A stretch of DNA of 64,000 nt from NCBI RefSeq assembly GCF_914767665.1, contig NC_059503.1, forward strand, positions 6,448,001-6,512,000. Reading direction: 5' to 3'. Position numbers and translations under genes: made by a program. Of the stretch, positions 1 through 12,110 are shown one piece after another. The notes beneath the pieces are model-generated. The model saw only the letters and a program-made list of their open reading frames with translations, had not been told where the DNA came from and did not search any database. Position 1 is the stretch's first letter, and the number at the start of each line of letters is the position of its first letter. Source of the stretch: Harmonia axyridis (lineage: Eukaryota; Arthropoda; Insecta; Coleoptera; Coccinellidae).

Positions 1-494
1 AATCTCAAATCTTTTTTATGTCACTACAAGCTACTAATAAAACATTGACCAAGTATTTATTTTTCTTATCAGAAATTGATTATTAGTTCTACAAAAGATC
101 ATTTAAAACCTTTCCCAAAATATAAAATTATATTTTCTTGACTCATTCCAATATAAATTTTTTTTGGAAGTATTGAGGAAATAAAAAGCACCATATACGT
201 GGTGTCACATTGCATAGGAAGGTTTAAAAAAATCAACAAACTTTATATTTCCTTTCAAAATAAACTTGCTTTAAATATCTGAAACTTTACATTTTGCAAG
301 GAATTAAGAGATGGATTCTCAAACTGAAAGGTCAATGTTAAACTTTTTTCTGAATAATTTATATTATCTACATTGAAAAACAAAAATCCTGAATGTTTAG
401 ATAATTTTTTTTCAACCAGAAGTTTATTTCAAGAAATAGGTACATTAAAAAGAAAGATTAAATGTGAAACTACTTTATTTGGCAAAATAAATAA
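1..494. other. AT-rich intergenic sequence 3' of Glrx3
   Basis: No reading frame with coding character and no RNA gene or repeat is recognisable. It probably holds the 3' untranslated region of the glutaredoxin gene on the minus strand. Confidence 0.5.
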
Positions 495-1244
495 TTAAGC
501 AGTTAACATTTTCTTCAACTCCCCACTACTGATCATTTCTCTAACAATATCTAATCCACCGATGAGTTCTCCATTTATATATAGTTGCGGATAAGTTGGC
601 CAATCAGAATATGTCTTCAGACCTTGTCTTACTTCTTCATCTGATAGAATGTCAAAAGTCTGATAATCAGCTCTGGAAACAAAAATTGGAAATATAGAAC
701 CGGCAATGTTAGATCACTTTGAATCAATAATAATAAAACTAACCCTAAATTATTCAAAATATCAACAATTTGTCTGCTAAAACCACATCTGGGTTGCCCT
801 TTAGAGCCTTTCATGAAAAGCATAACCTTAGAATAATTTATTAAATTTTTTAGTCTGTCTTCTAAAGACTCGAAGTCCTTATACTTCATGATTTTTTGTG
901 TGATAGTTTTGGTATCCACTCCTTCTATCCTATCGATCAATTGGTTGTTACGGAAAAGAAGGACAGTAGGAACAGCAGACACATCATGTTTGGATGCTGC
1001 TTCTGGCACATCTGTAGCCAAGACTTTGAAAAATTGTATTTTCGAACATCCTTCTTGTTTTGAAAGAAGTTCTAAAAGGTCATCAACTTGCTTGCATTGT
1101 TCAGCCCAATCTTCAGAAAAATGCACTACTGTCAAATTTTCTTTACTGAAAAGATGAATGAGTTCAGAATAGTTAAAGATCCATGAGAAGGATTTACCTT
1201 ATGGCTTCTTCGAACTCTGTCGAACTTTTAAGTAAAGACGGCAT
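495..1244 (-). CDS. Glrx3: Monothiol glutaredoxin 3 (PICOT family)
   Basis: Three exons on the minus strand: 1198-1244, 744-1145 and 495-672, giving about 208 residues. The start MPSLLKSSTEF lies in exon 1; exon 2 begins just after a TTTTCAG acceptor. Residues ~10-105 form a thioredoxin-like domain whose active site is reduced to WAEQC, as in Glrx3 proteins, which lack a functional CxxC. The glutaredoxin domain follows, with the monothiol CGFS site preceded by KGSKGQPR and a C-terminal WPTYPQLYINGELIGG glutathione-binding segment. Only one Grx domain is present; the human protein has two. The family binds bridged [2Fe-2S] clusters with BolA2 and works in cytosolic iron-sulfur delivery. The tandem neighbour on the same strand ends 232 bp upstream. 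Identification is firm; the exon 1 boundary is inferred from splice consensus and frame. Confidence 0.93.
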
Positions 1245-1476
1245 TTTTCAACCTTTGATTTATGCTGTTGCCGATTAGATTACCTTTTTCAATTTAGTAA
1301 ATTAAGGTTAATTATTTTTATTCTGTGTCTCCTGTTCATAGAATTTTTAGGGGTTTAGTAAAAAAAAGGAAATAAAAATAGGATTTAGTTATGTTTATTT
1401 TTATTTATTTTTTTAGAACGAACAGTCTTTATTGATTAAGAAATACTAAATTTCAGAAAAATAAAATAAAACATTG

Positions 1477-2713
1477 CTACTGTTTAACTGTTGTGTCTAA
1501 ATTAGGTTGATTATCTTCAGGTTTTGAGTTTTTCAATTCTTCTTGTGTAGTTTTGTTTACGATTTCTTGGGTTGTATTCGGAATAATGACATCAGTGGAA
1601 TCATTTTTCAATTCATTTGTAGATTTGTCCTGTTCCACTACTCCTTCTTGGACTGCGTTATCTTTAACGTTCTTTGTATCAACTGCAATTTCTTCTTGAT
1701 TTTTCTGTTGATTCGCTAAATCTTCTTGTACTTTTGGGATCTCAGCTTGTTGTTGAATTGGTGGAGGATTTGTATTGTCAGTTGAAGCGGTTCCATTTTG
1801 AATCACCGGATCATTTTGATCGACTTTCTTGTCCTTTTCAATTTTAATGTCCGATTTCAAGTCTTTCACAACACCTTCAGCCAATTCTCTTTCATTATAC
1901 CTTTCTCTTAGGGCTTTAAATAGACATAATTGTGTCTCATATTCCCTTTTCAAATCACCATTATGCCGAATCATCTGCTCCAATCTTTTGTGCATCAAAT
2001 CATGTCTCTCCTTTTCTGCCTTATGTTTTTCTTCCATGCAGTGAATTTTAGCTTCTAACTGATCAGTTTCCAAATTTCTGATTTCGAGCAATTCTTTAGT
2101 TATTTTCACGACATCTCTTAAAGATTCAACCTGCTGATTCAGTGCCTCGATTTGGAGTTCTTGATTTTTAATCATTTTGGTATTTTCAAAAATTACGCTC
2201 TTTGCTTTTGTCAGAGTATCGGTTGATTTCATTTTTAACATATCTACCTCATTAGCCTCCAAAAGATGTTTCTGGATCAGCTTCTTAGCTTCATCGAGTT
2301 GAGATTCTAAATCAAAAACTCGTTTTCGTAGTGAAATGACTTCCAAATCTCTCACCTAAAAAAAATGCATCATGATAAATTTTGCATAATGGCACCTCCA
2401 CCAAAAAGATATTTTATAATTCGGTTGATATTCAATTCATCAAAGTTCTCAAGCATTATTGAATCCAATCTTTCAGATTAAAATCATCAGATGGCTTTAT
2501 GAATGGGTACCTGATTAATAAATATCTCTCAAGCTAAATGTTTTCCTAAATGTTCGATACATAAACTTGATATGTTTTATAAATCATGCATGCATTGGAT
2601 CTGATCCAATTTTCATTTCATAATAATCATACCTAAATCGGTTTAAGAATTGTATGTATAATAGTAAAAGTTTCACATACCTCATCGTTTTGCTTCACTC
2701 TTTCAGTATCCAT
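1477..2713 (-). CDS. Uncharacterised coiled-coil protein
   Basis: Two exons, 2681-2713 (MDTERVKQNDE) and 1477-2355, joined in phase 0 across a GTATGTG donor and a TTTTTTTAG acceptor; about 303 residues. Residues ~10-165 are strongly heptad-like and charged (for example RKRVFDLESQLDEAKKLIQ), a long coiled coil. The last ~125 residues are a disordered D/E/N/Q/T/K-rich tail. No catalytic motif, signal peptide or membrane segment is visible. I do not recognise the family. It is divergently paired with Tim17, whose start codon is about 615 bp away, so the two may share a promoter region. The reading frame is long and clean, so the gene is real even though its role is unknown. Confidence 0.8.
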
Positions 2714-3328
2714 TTCGTATTTCTTCTGCAGAAATTAAATGATTCGGAATTTGTAATAGAACGTGGTAGGACGATGGAAACTTAGAATGAAAAGAGTTAT
2801 TATTAGCTATGTAGGTGAGATTTCAAACATTAATCTATAATTAGAAAATTAATTTTGTTCACCAATGTACGTAATCTAATTTGAATTAAGCGCCATAAAC
2901 TTTAACCTAAAATTCCAAAAAGACGTTTAATGTTAATTTATATTTATACAAAACTCAATTGAATTTTATATTTTGTATCAATCATTTTATTTTGAAGTTT
3001 ATTAGTCATTATTTTGGTAACTAATTATATGAAATTAAGAAAAAAAATTATATCTGGTTAACCTCTGAAATGACATTCCTTCACGGTTCTTTTCCTTCTT
3101 CTGTGAAATGTGATATGGTTGTTTATCGTTGTTAAATAAAAAAAAATTGTAATACTACATAACAACTAAAAATCTCGAAAGGTGAGAAAATGATTTTTAT
3201 TCATGAAATTTTCAAGAGCATTTTCGTAATGTTCAAATTATGATAAGTTGTGTAATTTGCAGGTTAAGATAAGGAAACCTTGAACACCATATAGTTTTAT
3301 TAAAGAATTTCACTTAAATCAACAAATA
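2714..3328. promoter_or_regulatory. Divergent intergenic region between coiled-coil gene and Tim17
   Basis: These 615 bp separate two head-to-head genes and must hold both 5' ends. No strong TATA box or known element stands out; the sequence is AT-rich. The assignment as promoter rests on gene arrangement only. Confidence 0.45.
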
Positions 3329-3980
3329 ATGGAAGAATACACGAGGGAACCATGTCCTTGGAGGATAGTTGATGATTGTGGAGGTGCATTCTCGATGGGT
3401 TTAATTGGGGGTGGCGTTTTCCAAAGTATAAAAGGGTTCAGAAATGCACCATCAGGATTTAACAGAAGACTTGTGAGTCATATCAGTATATTACCATAGT
3501 ACTCAATTAATGGTCTGATATTTTAGATTGGCAGTCTAACATCAATAAAACAAAGGTCCCCAATAATAGCAGGAAATTTTGCTGTTTGGGGTGGTATGTT
3601 TTCGACTATAGATTGTGCGTTGATCACTCTAAGAAAAAAAGAGGACCCATGGAATTCAATTATCAGTGGGGCTGCTACTGGAGGAATATTAGCAGCTAGA
3701 AGTGGACTGCCAGCAATGGCTGGAAGTGCATTCATTGGTAAGTTCAGGTCTCAAAAAAACTTGATCGTTTATTGATCCAAATATAATTGAATGTTTATGG
3801 TAAATTTTGCCTGAAATCCATCTTAATATTGTTTTATTCTTTTTAGGCGGTGTTCTCTTAGCTCTTATTGAAGGTGTAGGCATATTATTCACAAGATTAT
3901 CAGCAGAACAGTTTCAACCTCAAGCTCCTATACTAGAAGATCCCTCAGTGTTGGGATCTAGTGATCATGAAAGGATGTAG
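3329..3980 (+). CDS. Tim17: Mitochondrial import inner membrane translocase subunit Tim17
   Basis: Three exons, 3329-3472, 3527-3737 and 3847-3980, total 162 residues. It begins MEEYTREPCPWRIVDDCGGA and shows the Tim17/22/23 fold: four hydrophobic helices with GxxxG-type glycine motifs (GLIGGGVFQ, GNFAVWGGMF, GAATGGILAA). The conserved intermembrane-space cysteine pair is present (EPCPW near residue 9 and TIDCAL near residue 78). The polar C-terminal tail is short and variable, as usual. Tim17 is a core channel subunit of the TIM23 complex that imports presequence proteins into the matrix. An AATAAA lies about 10 bp after the stop. Intron positions keep the frame throughout. Confidence 0.96.
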
Positions 3981-4958
3981 CACAATTTTTGAATAAAGTC
4001 ACGATAATTATAATAATTATAGATGTATTTTAATCTTTCAATAGATGAATGTACTGTTAGGTTGTTGTCATTGTATTTATCGCTTACAATTTGATAATGA
4101 CGGGCATTGTTACTGTGATCACTAGTTTTTTTATTAGATCAATGAATCTTTGTTGGAATGAAGCTGTTCTTATTTAGCCCTTATTTTTCATAATTTCTAA
4201 AGTATTGTTTCATCGTCTCTTTCTATATCTTGCTTTTTAAAAGAGATGTTGAGCATTCAATAATTATTCCGATGGTATTTTGTTTGGTAAAACTTAGATT
4301 CAAAACTAAAATGCAATGTTCAGTTCAATTAGAAATTATTTCATTATATTTTTTTATAATTTTGCAATATTAATTTTCTTTACTCTTTCCGATGTAAGTA
4401 TTTAATTTTGGCAAAATTAAACTGTTTATTAAGGTAACCAATCTTTCATCGGGAAAGAATCATTTCTACAACATAATTAGTAATTACATCATGGTCAATA
4501 AAAAAGCAATTAAGAATATTTCTTTATTGGGGGAGTTATTAAAACATAACTCGTAATAAATAAAATATAAATATACATAACAAAAATAAAATACTTAAAC
4601 AAAAACATTCCTGTTTCGAGTTTGCAAAAGTTACAAGTTGAAACAAAAATTCAGTTCATATATTACTTTGCAGTTGTAAGTAGGCACCAATAAATTTATA
4701 AAACGATAAAATAATAATGAGAAAAAGCAATATGGTTTCTACTCATTAATATTCTTCAAAAATATATTCAATCACTTTTGAGCACAGGCATAACTGAGTT
4801 TTATGGTATATAATGTTTTTGATACACATTGTAGTTATTACAGATGGCTCTCAAGTACCCAAAATCATTTGGCATTCAAAAATGTTGAAGTTGTTTCCTT
4901 CAAACCAGAATGGACCATTTATTTTGTATTCTAACAATACTTGAGTCTCTTGAGATAA
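3981..4958. other. Convergent intergenic region (Tim17 / inscuteable 3' ends)
   Basis: AT-rich sequence between two tail-to-tail genes. It holds the Tim17 poly(A) signal near 3991 and presumably the inscuteable 3' UTR. Nothing else is recognised. Confidence 0.5.
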
Positions 4959-7900
4959 TCAGACGTAGCTTTCATTCTGATTAGAATAGGCCAGAAATGA
5001 GTCCAGTAACTTTGGTTCGACGAGTTCTTGAGAATCTTGGGTGCTTATAACTTCTTTGCCACATGTTTCCACTATCTTTCGCAGTGAGGCCTGAAATTGA
5101 TAAAAATTGTATTAAAGCGATCATTCGGTCTTATCAAATGCTTGAAAGCATTACTTCAATTAGTTCAATTGGTAATTAGTTGGTGAAGTGGTGATTCCGA
5201 ACAAGCTATAAATATTTCAAGTAGGGTTATGATCTTCAGTAGCTGGTTCATGGAATCATAAAATGAGATGGGCCATTGGAAAAAGTTCAACAATAATTTT
5301 ATGGTTACGTAACCTCTATATGTTTCACATAGGTATACTAGGTACAATATTATTTTCTCTCGTTTAAGTAGAATTAAACTTTAAATCCGCTGAAATAAGG
5401 TGCTATTTTGTTTTGATAACCCAATAAATGATTTTGGAGTGGGAAAAATATGAAATGGGTAAGTTGAAAAGAGAAAATAATAGGTAAACTTTGACGTAAA
5501 ATCTTTAGTTTTTTATTGATTATGTATGTAATGTACTCACCAGAGCAGCAACCAAGACTGCATCACTGTTGAACCTGTCATCTTTTTCCCTACACAATTT
5601 GACTAATTTGTTAACACCCCCAACTTCAACAATCTGCTGTGCAGCTCTTTGGTCTCCACAAAGTCTTGATAACGCAATCATAACTTTCTGCTGCAGCCTT
5701 TTTTCGATATTCTCATCTACATTTTTCACCTGTAGGAAGCACAAAAGTGCTGCAGGTACTCTTATATCTATAAGGGGACCCCTTGTTGTTTCAACAGCAG
5801 ATACGTTGGCTAGTAAAGCAGCTATCTGCTCTAGAATGTAAACTGAAATGTCGTTTCTTCTTTGTATGGTCTTCAGAATTTCTTTGACACTGTTTTCGTT
5901 CATTATGTACTTGATGGTTGTTGGGGCATCCATGGCACTGAGGTTGGCTAAAGCAGCAATACACAGGAGGAGATTTTGACAGCACCTGGTGGTCTTCAAG
6001 AATTTGGTTAAGGATCTGACTAGTCTTTTGGAGTAATCCGGAAGGCCTCTAATGCTGTAGTTGTCTTCTACCCAAGGTGCCGTTATTTGAGCCAGCAATG
6101 TCACAGCTTCTGAATGTTCAGGCTCTGGTCTTGTTTCCTCTTCGAGGATATCTGCTATCAGTTGGATCCCAGAAAACTTTTCAAACTGCCTGACTGCTGG
6201 TGCTATACAGCACATAGTGGACAGAGCCCTGAGTATCAAACATCTAACAGAAGACCCTTCACATTTTTCGCAATGTATCAGAAGCATCGGAACAGCGTCG
6301 TACTTGACAAATTCTTCCATCAGTCTTTCTCCAGTTAAAGCAATCATTGTGATTCCGCTAACGGTTGCTTTCAAGTCGATTTCGGATGCTGGATACTCGA
6401 GTTTGGTCAACAGTTTTTTCACAGATTGCGTGCATAGTTCTTGGTGGAAGGAGTTCCAGATGTTGTAGAGTTGGTTCAGGTTTTTGGCAAGAACTGCCTT
6501 ATCTGTAGCTTTGAAGTCTTCTGTTTTCTTGGAGATAGCTAAGTGGAGGTCTCTGTTGTAAGTCTTGAAGAAGTGCATGATGCTGTTGACTAAGCCTTCC
6601 GTCTCGATGCTTGTAAGATCTTCACCACTGAAAAAACAGAGGGAGGAAAATGAAATTTGAGGATTTTGCAGTAATTGAGAATGATTCACATTATTTTATT
6701 TCGTCAGAATGTCGATTGAGGTGAAAGTTTGGATTTGATGGATATAAATTGACAAGAAATAAAGTTTGAGAGAGTTGCATGCTATGAATGAACCAGCGCT
6801 CCAAAACGTTTTTCAAAATTTTTTAATGTCTTATTCATTGTTGTTCTTACCTATTTAGTTGCCTCCATTCTGACTCTATATGGTTTGACATTCGTAACAT
6901 CTCCCTAAACTTCGCAGTTACGGAGTTTGCGAGATAAGCAACCTTTTCATTGAGTTCAGCTGCAATAGATTTGCTTTGAAGACTTATCATGCATTCTGGG
7001 TCATATCTAGACTTGTTCTCTTGAAGCCACAATTTTACTGCGTCGTCGTCTGTTTCATTTTCGATATGTATTGGAGGAACCCTGAAAACAGAAGAAAAAT
7101 TAATGCTTTATGAGTTTCAGGAAAAATGTTGATCGTATTTCAAAAAGGATAACCCTGGTTTGAACTCGTAGTGTAATATTTATTTTTTAAACGAGTTTTT
7201 ATGATTGAATTCTAATTCAACACATATTTCATCTTGCAACTACAACAATTTTAATTGTGGAACATTTTAAGCACTTGGTTTTTTGAAATTTTCGTCAAGA
7301 TGTGTGTATTTTTCGAATTTCGAACCGACAGTGGTCTGAAACGATTAAATTTAGTTCATTGATGAAAAATTTGGGGTTAAATTCAATTGTGTCCGTCCGT
7401 CAACTCGACAGCTCTTGAACGGAAAAACCTAGATATGTATCTACTATGAATTTTATTGTTAGGTTCAGGTCTTGGATGCAGTTAAGTTCCTTATAATTAG
7501 ATGTTGTTTGAAAAATGAGTATAAACGAGTTTTTTTTGGACAAATACTGGAAGCAATTTCTGAAAAAAAAGTTTACAGAATGTCCTTATGATTGAATTCT
7601 AATTGAACACATAAAAATTTAATCTTGGCAACCACAACAATTATAATTGTGCAACATTTTAAGCATTTGGTTTTTCGAACTTTTCGTCAAGATGTATGTA
7701 TTTTTCGAATTTCGAACCGACAGTGGTCTGAAACGATTAAATTTAGTTCATTGATGAAAATTTTGGGGTTAAATTCAATTATGTCCGTCCGTCAACTCGA
7801 CAGCTCTTGAACGGAAAAACCTAGATATGTACCTACTATGAATTTTATTGTTAGGTTCAGGTCTCGAATGCAGTTAAGTTCCTTATAATTAGATGTTGTT

Positions 7901-9266
7901 TGAAAAATGAGTATAAACGAGTTTTGTGTATTGATAGGAAAAAATACTGTGCAAGCAAATCAATGGCTTGATAGGTGTTACTCAGTCTCTGTTCCATCGA
8001 TAACCACGATCAAAAGAATTAAATGTAAGTATATTTATGTTGTATATTTTCGATATCAGTAAAAATTAAGCTTTAAAAAAATGACAGAGGAATCTAGTAT
8101 TTCCATTCAACAGAACAAATTTGGTTCATAGCTTCGTAATTAAAATCCTGCTAATAAGACGAGCACGCCACTGGATTCTTCGTGATTAAGTGCCGGTGTA
8201 ATGTTTTTATTTCAGAGCTTTGTCATCAGTATTAGGGGAGATATAAATTTTTTTCGATATCGCCATTTTTCGAATCTTATAATTCGAAAACAGAAAAAGG
8301 TGGCCAAAAATGAATACTACTTTTGTTAGTTTCTCAGAAAAAGAGAACAAGAATGGGGTATGAGATTTTGTCTATCTCCTCTGATTTAAAAGTCGTAGTC
8401 GTTGCCCACCCTGTACATAAGTAAATCACTAGGATATCTCACCTTTCCCTCTGAAACTTGAGCATCAAATTCATATGAAGACTTCCTCTCCTAGCCCTCT
8501 CCATACCAGATCCTGCCTTTGGAGTAGAGGTGTGTTTCGGCGACTCCAAATCATCGAACAAATCCTGCAATTCCTTCTCGCATTCACTATCACTATAACT
8601 CTCGTTGAACGCAGTCACACCCTCGTCGTCACTAGAAGAATCCTCCAAGAAACCAGCTGGAGCACTCTTATTGAAAAAACCCTCCCAACTATACTCTTTC
8701 TCGGACGCTGATGCATTCGGCAAAGATTTAACTTCGAAAACGCTGCTGTCTTCCTCCTCATTGGAGTTATCGTAGTACGACGACGAACAATTGCTACCGT
8801 CATTGCTTGAGTCGGTGGTTAAAGAATGTCTAGTGTTGTCACTGTCGCTTTCTGAATACTGATTAGTCATCAATTCATTCGAATACGTTTTACGTACAAA
8901 CAGACTTCTGCTCACTCTGGGTGAATATTTCACGTAGCGATTTTTCTTGCTGGGTTCTGACGTTGGTAGTTCTTTAGTTTTTGGTTTGGACAAGATGGGT
9001 GAGTGTTTGGTTGGTGTGATCTTCTCCTTGTAGTTGATGGACAGGTTCAGGCCGGTTTTGGTGTTGGAGAGCTCTTTGAAGATCTCCTTTGGTATACGTT
9101 GGGCTAAGGTGCCTTTAGGAGTGTTGTTTTGGTGGCTGTTGTTGTGCAGTTCGCTGTCTGAGAATCCGGAGTCTTGGCTGCCTGGACTGGATGAGGTGTT
9201 TCTGCAGTTTTGGTCCAAGTCGTTGCCCCACCATACTTTGCTTGGGCTGCGTTTGAACTCTCCCAT
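4959..9266 (-). CDS. insc: Inscuteable, adaptor for asymmetric cell division
   Basis: Four exons on the minus strand: 8443-9266, 6851-7081, 5541-6627 and 4959-5090, about 757 residues. Exon 1 encodes a disordered Ser-rich region with SPSKVWWGNDLDQN and SPGSQDSGFSDSE. Exon 2 holds the LGN/Pins-binding segment, DAVKLWLQENK followed by DPECMISLQSKSI, alignable with human INSC. Exon 3 is an armadillo-repeat domain, with repeats such as LLLCIAALANLSAMDAP. Exon 4 ends in ESYV, a C-terminal PDZ ligand of the kind Insc uses to bind Par-3/Bazooka. Insc links the Par complex to Pins/LGN to orient spindles in neuroblasts and other cells. The ATG at 9266 is the first in frame after a plausible TTCCAG acceptor, so an upstream exon cannot be excluded. 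Intron 1 contains a tandem duplication. Confidence 0.88.
7198..7925. repeat. Tandem duplication of ~340 bp inside inscuteable intron 1
   Basis: Two direct copies, about 7198-7535 and 7585-7925, separated by about 50 bp. Both run from a TTATGATTGAATTCTAATT-like start to GAGTATAAACGAGTTTT. They differ by scattered substitutions and one short indel block near the left end. The unit carries no coding frame. It looks like a local segmental duplication; an old transposon arm is a possible alternative. Confidence 0.85.
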
Positions 9267-9548
9267 GTTTGACGGTGATCTGGAACAAGTGTGGAGGTTT
9301 GAATTTGGGGAATTATGTTCTAAACTGGTAGTTTAGAAAAATGTAAAAAGAAACTTTGGTTCAGTGTTTCAATTGTTGGTCTTTTGTAGTTTTGTTTTAT
9401 CTGCTACCGATTTTGAGAAAAAATTTCAAACAATTCTCTAGTAAATATCATGAAAATCCAAATTATTATAAAGATCCAGACAGTAAGCTATGAAGAATGA
9501 ATGAATTATAAATTTTGTTACTTATTTACCCGATTCGTACCGAACATG

Positions 9549-10133
9549 TAGATAATAAACAAAGATAGAGAGAGTATACGCAATTTTTACATGTCCCCAA
9601 CATGGTTAGATTACGTTTTCGGATTGTCATATATTTTCAAATCCAAAATTTCACTATATTGTTATGAATGTATATTATATTGAATGAAATATATTTATTT
9701 TAGTGATTCCCGAGTAAATATGCAAATTTGAAAATTTGGAATCCGATTTTTTCCTAATTGTCGAATTTATAATAAGCAGAATATTTATTATTTTCTGTAT
9801 CTACCTGCTGAAATCCAAGGTTTGGCAACTTTTGCTCTCTTAGTGTCATCGGTTGTTTCACGTCTTTTGGCGCGCTTGGAGTTTGTTTTCTGAATTTCTG
9901 ATATAGTTAGGTATTTATTTCAATATATTTTGAGTTGATATGAAACGTTGATTCACTATGGGACATAAGAAGTGCGTTCTTTGTGGAGAAACTCGCGAAT
10001 TGAGTGAAATATCGTATATCACTGATATGTTTCATTTCCGCGCGCTTCATGTCAAATTTGATGGTTCATATTCGGGATAAAATTTGCTTATTGAAAATGA
10101 CATATGATCCCTCTATCTATGTTTATTACTCTG
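9549..10133. mobile_element. Family A MITE, copy 1 (585 bp)
   Basis: One of three related elements in the window. The terminal inverted repeat is about 27 bp, consensus CAGAGTAATAAACATAGATA continuing GAGGGAG. The body is shared with copies at 22486-23070 and 28370-28944. On the minus strand, 9788-9889, an open 33-codon stretch rich in Lys/Arg follows a CAG acceptor-like site and ends KPWISAGRYRK plus stop; it stays open in copy 3 but is broken in copy 2. The element is too short to encode a transposase, so it must depend on a relative elsewhere. Confidence 0.8.
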
Positions 10134-12110
10134 AGGTAGCGAAGATTAATAAAGATTCAAAAAACTTGAATAATCATTACAAAAAAGTAGGATTACAAGA
10201 AACACCCTGTATCTCGAAAACAAAACGTTTGCTGGTCCATGTTTACAGGACTTTTTTTCTCTCAAAATTATCCAAGGAATCTCTCATTTTCCTTTGTTAC
10301 CTCCAATTCATCAACACCCTGTGTGGCTTCTTCACCAGAAAAAATGATTCAGTTTTTCTGTTCTGATGATAACGCTTTAAACCACAAAAAATCTATAGGA
10401 GCTTTGTTTTAAATTTTTTTTGGTTATTTATAGGTACAGATAAAAAAAATGACGAAATACACATATTCCGTCATTTTAGTGCTTTAGTCATTGAGATCAG
10501 ATCCTTACTCATAGTTTCTAATCACATTGATACGATTCCAATCGAAAAATCATGGGAAAATTTTCGACTGGTAAAAAATTCAAGCGTCTAATTGTACGAT
10601 ACATTTATTTTTCCTCCAGGTATACAAAAGAAACAGTTTGAATAAATAACCTGCAATTGGAAATCACCGGTTGCAGTTGTACCTTTACCTTAAAGTTGGC
10701 ACTGAATATTTTATAAAGATAGGGGTTGGTAAATTCACAAGGGTACCCTCATGGGCGCCCTCCTCAGGTCATTGTTAAGATTTAGAGCACCTGGAATTAC
10801 CTTTTCACATGTACACAAAAGTCCTAACGGACTTTCTCATCTCCGACTTAAAAATCTGAGATTTGTTTCATGGGAACACTTCCGTATATAACTTCGTAAA
10901 TTGATCCAAAACTTGGAAATATGACTTGTGTAGTTTTGAAATTGAACTAATTGAAAAAAAATGGCAATACTTCATGGTCCTTTGATTTCTAAACGTTGTT
11001 GAAGCGTGTATCTTTCCATGATTGAATGCCATAACCTATTGGACACAAATGACATAAGAAATGTCAATGAATAATTCACACTGTTGTCATTTTTAATTTC
11101 TATAGGAAAGCCCTTTAGGTTTATCTTTGTGAGAATGACACCAATGTTAACATAACGTAACTTAATTCTTACAAATAAATATTTATAAAAAAAAGGTCGA
11201 TATTCTCAATAATAAGAAACTTATTCTGTTCATCGGCATCAACATTATAATTAATGATTGAAGAATAAAAGGAAAATGAGTGAATGGCACTTTTTCCAAT
11301 AAATTTGATTAAGGTAATCCCAGACATAATCATCCAATATTTCTAAACTTGCACAATTTCATTGAGAATTTTCTGGTTTCGAAATAAGTACCTACCCAAT
11401 GTTTATTTTCGATATCTTAAACACACCAACAAACAGATGTTTATTGTTTTATATTACAAGATTGTGAAAGAATTTGATGAGGTGTCATTCAAGTGCCATT
11501 GGAATGTAGATAGATGTTTATATTGCTCGTATTTTTGAGCACTGAGTACTTCCAATGCACCACAAAATTCAATTTATACATTAGAGTTTTCTTCCAGTAA
11601 ATATATAAGTAGTTGTAAACGTTTGAGATTTATGTTTATACCTATATAAGAATATTTTTGCATTTCTTCAGGTTTTGAAGCTATTCAGATTCTTCTTCCT
11701 AATCGGTGTAGACATCAAATGAGCGTATTCAAGTTGGTTTTATGTGCAATTAGATTTACTTACGTAAATGTTTGTTTCCGATCAATTTTCATTTTATACG
11801 CTTTTTCCTACAGGGAAGTTAATCTTTTAAGGTAATCACAAGCAATTATCGTTGGATAAATTGATGATGGACTATATTTAATCACTAGGGATAGACATAT
11901 AAGAACTGGTAAGATGTTGTTCCTAGTTTTAGACAATTAAACAGGATATTTCCGAACCAGGTACGAAACTTCAGAAGGTGATTTAGGTTGTTTGAAAAAA
12001 TGTTGTTATGAACAAATGTCCATTATTTATAAAATACCATGAATATTCTTAAACAAATAGGACGTAAGTACCTATATCTTCCAAAATTTAAACATTTATT
12101 ATCCCAACTA
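10134..12110. other. Intergenic sequence with repeat fragments
   Basis: No gene is supported. Around 10200-10325 the sequence carries two ACACCCTGT motifs typical of dispersed insect repeats, and a family D repeat lies at 11001-11105. The rest is AT-rich and featureless by eye. Confidence 0.4.
11001..11105. repeat. Family D short interspersed repeat, copy 1
   Basis: About 105 bp, from GAAGCGTGTAT through ACAAATGACATAAGAAATGT. The same segment recurs diverged at 46696-46798 inside a myosin intron. No structure or coding frame identifies its class. Confidence 0.6.

Noticed and set aside
9958..10076. GHKKCVLCGETRELSE in family A, resembling the start of a THAP zinc finger
   Set aside because: It is on the strand opposite to the better-supported basic C-terminal frame, hits a stop soon after in copies 2 and 3, and lacks a proper distal C-x2-H pair.
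10004..10366. 120-codon frame overlapping the right end of family A copy 1
   Set aside because: Runs across the element boundary into a dispersed repeat; chance frame.
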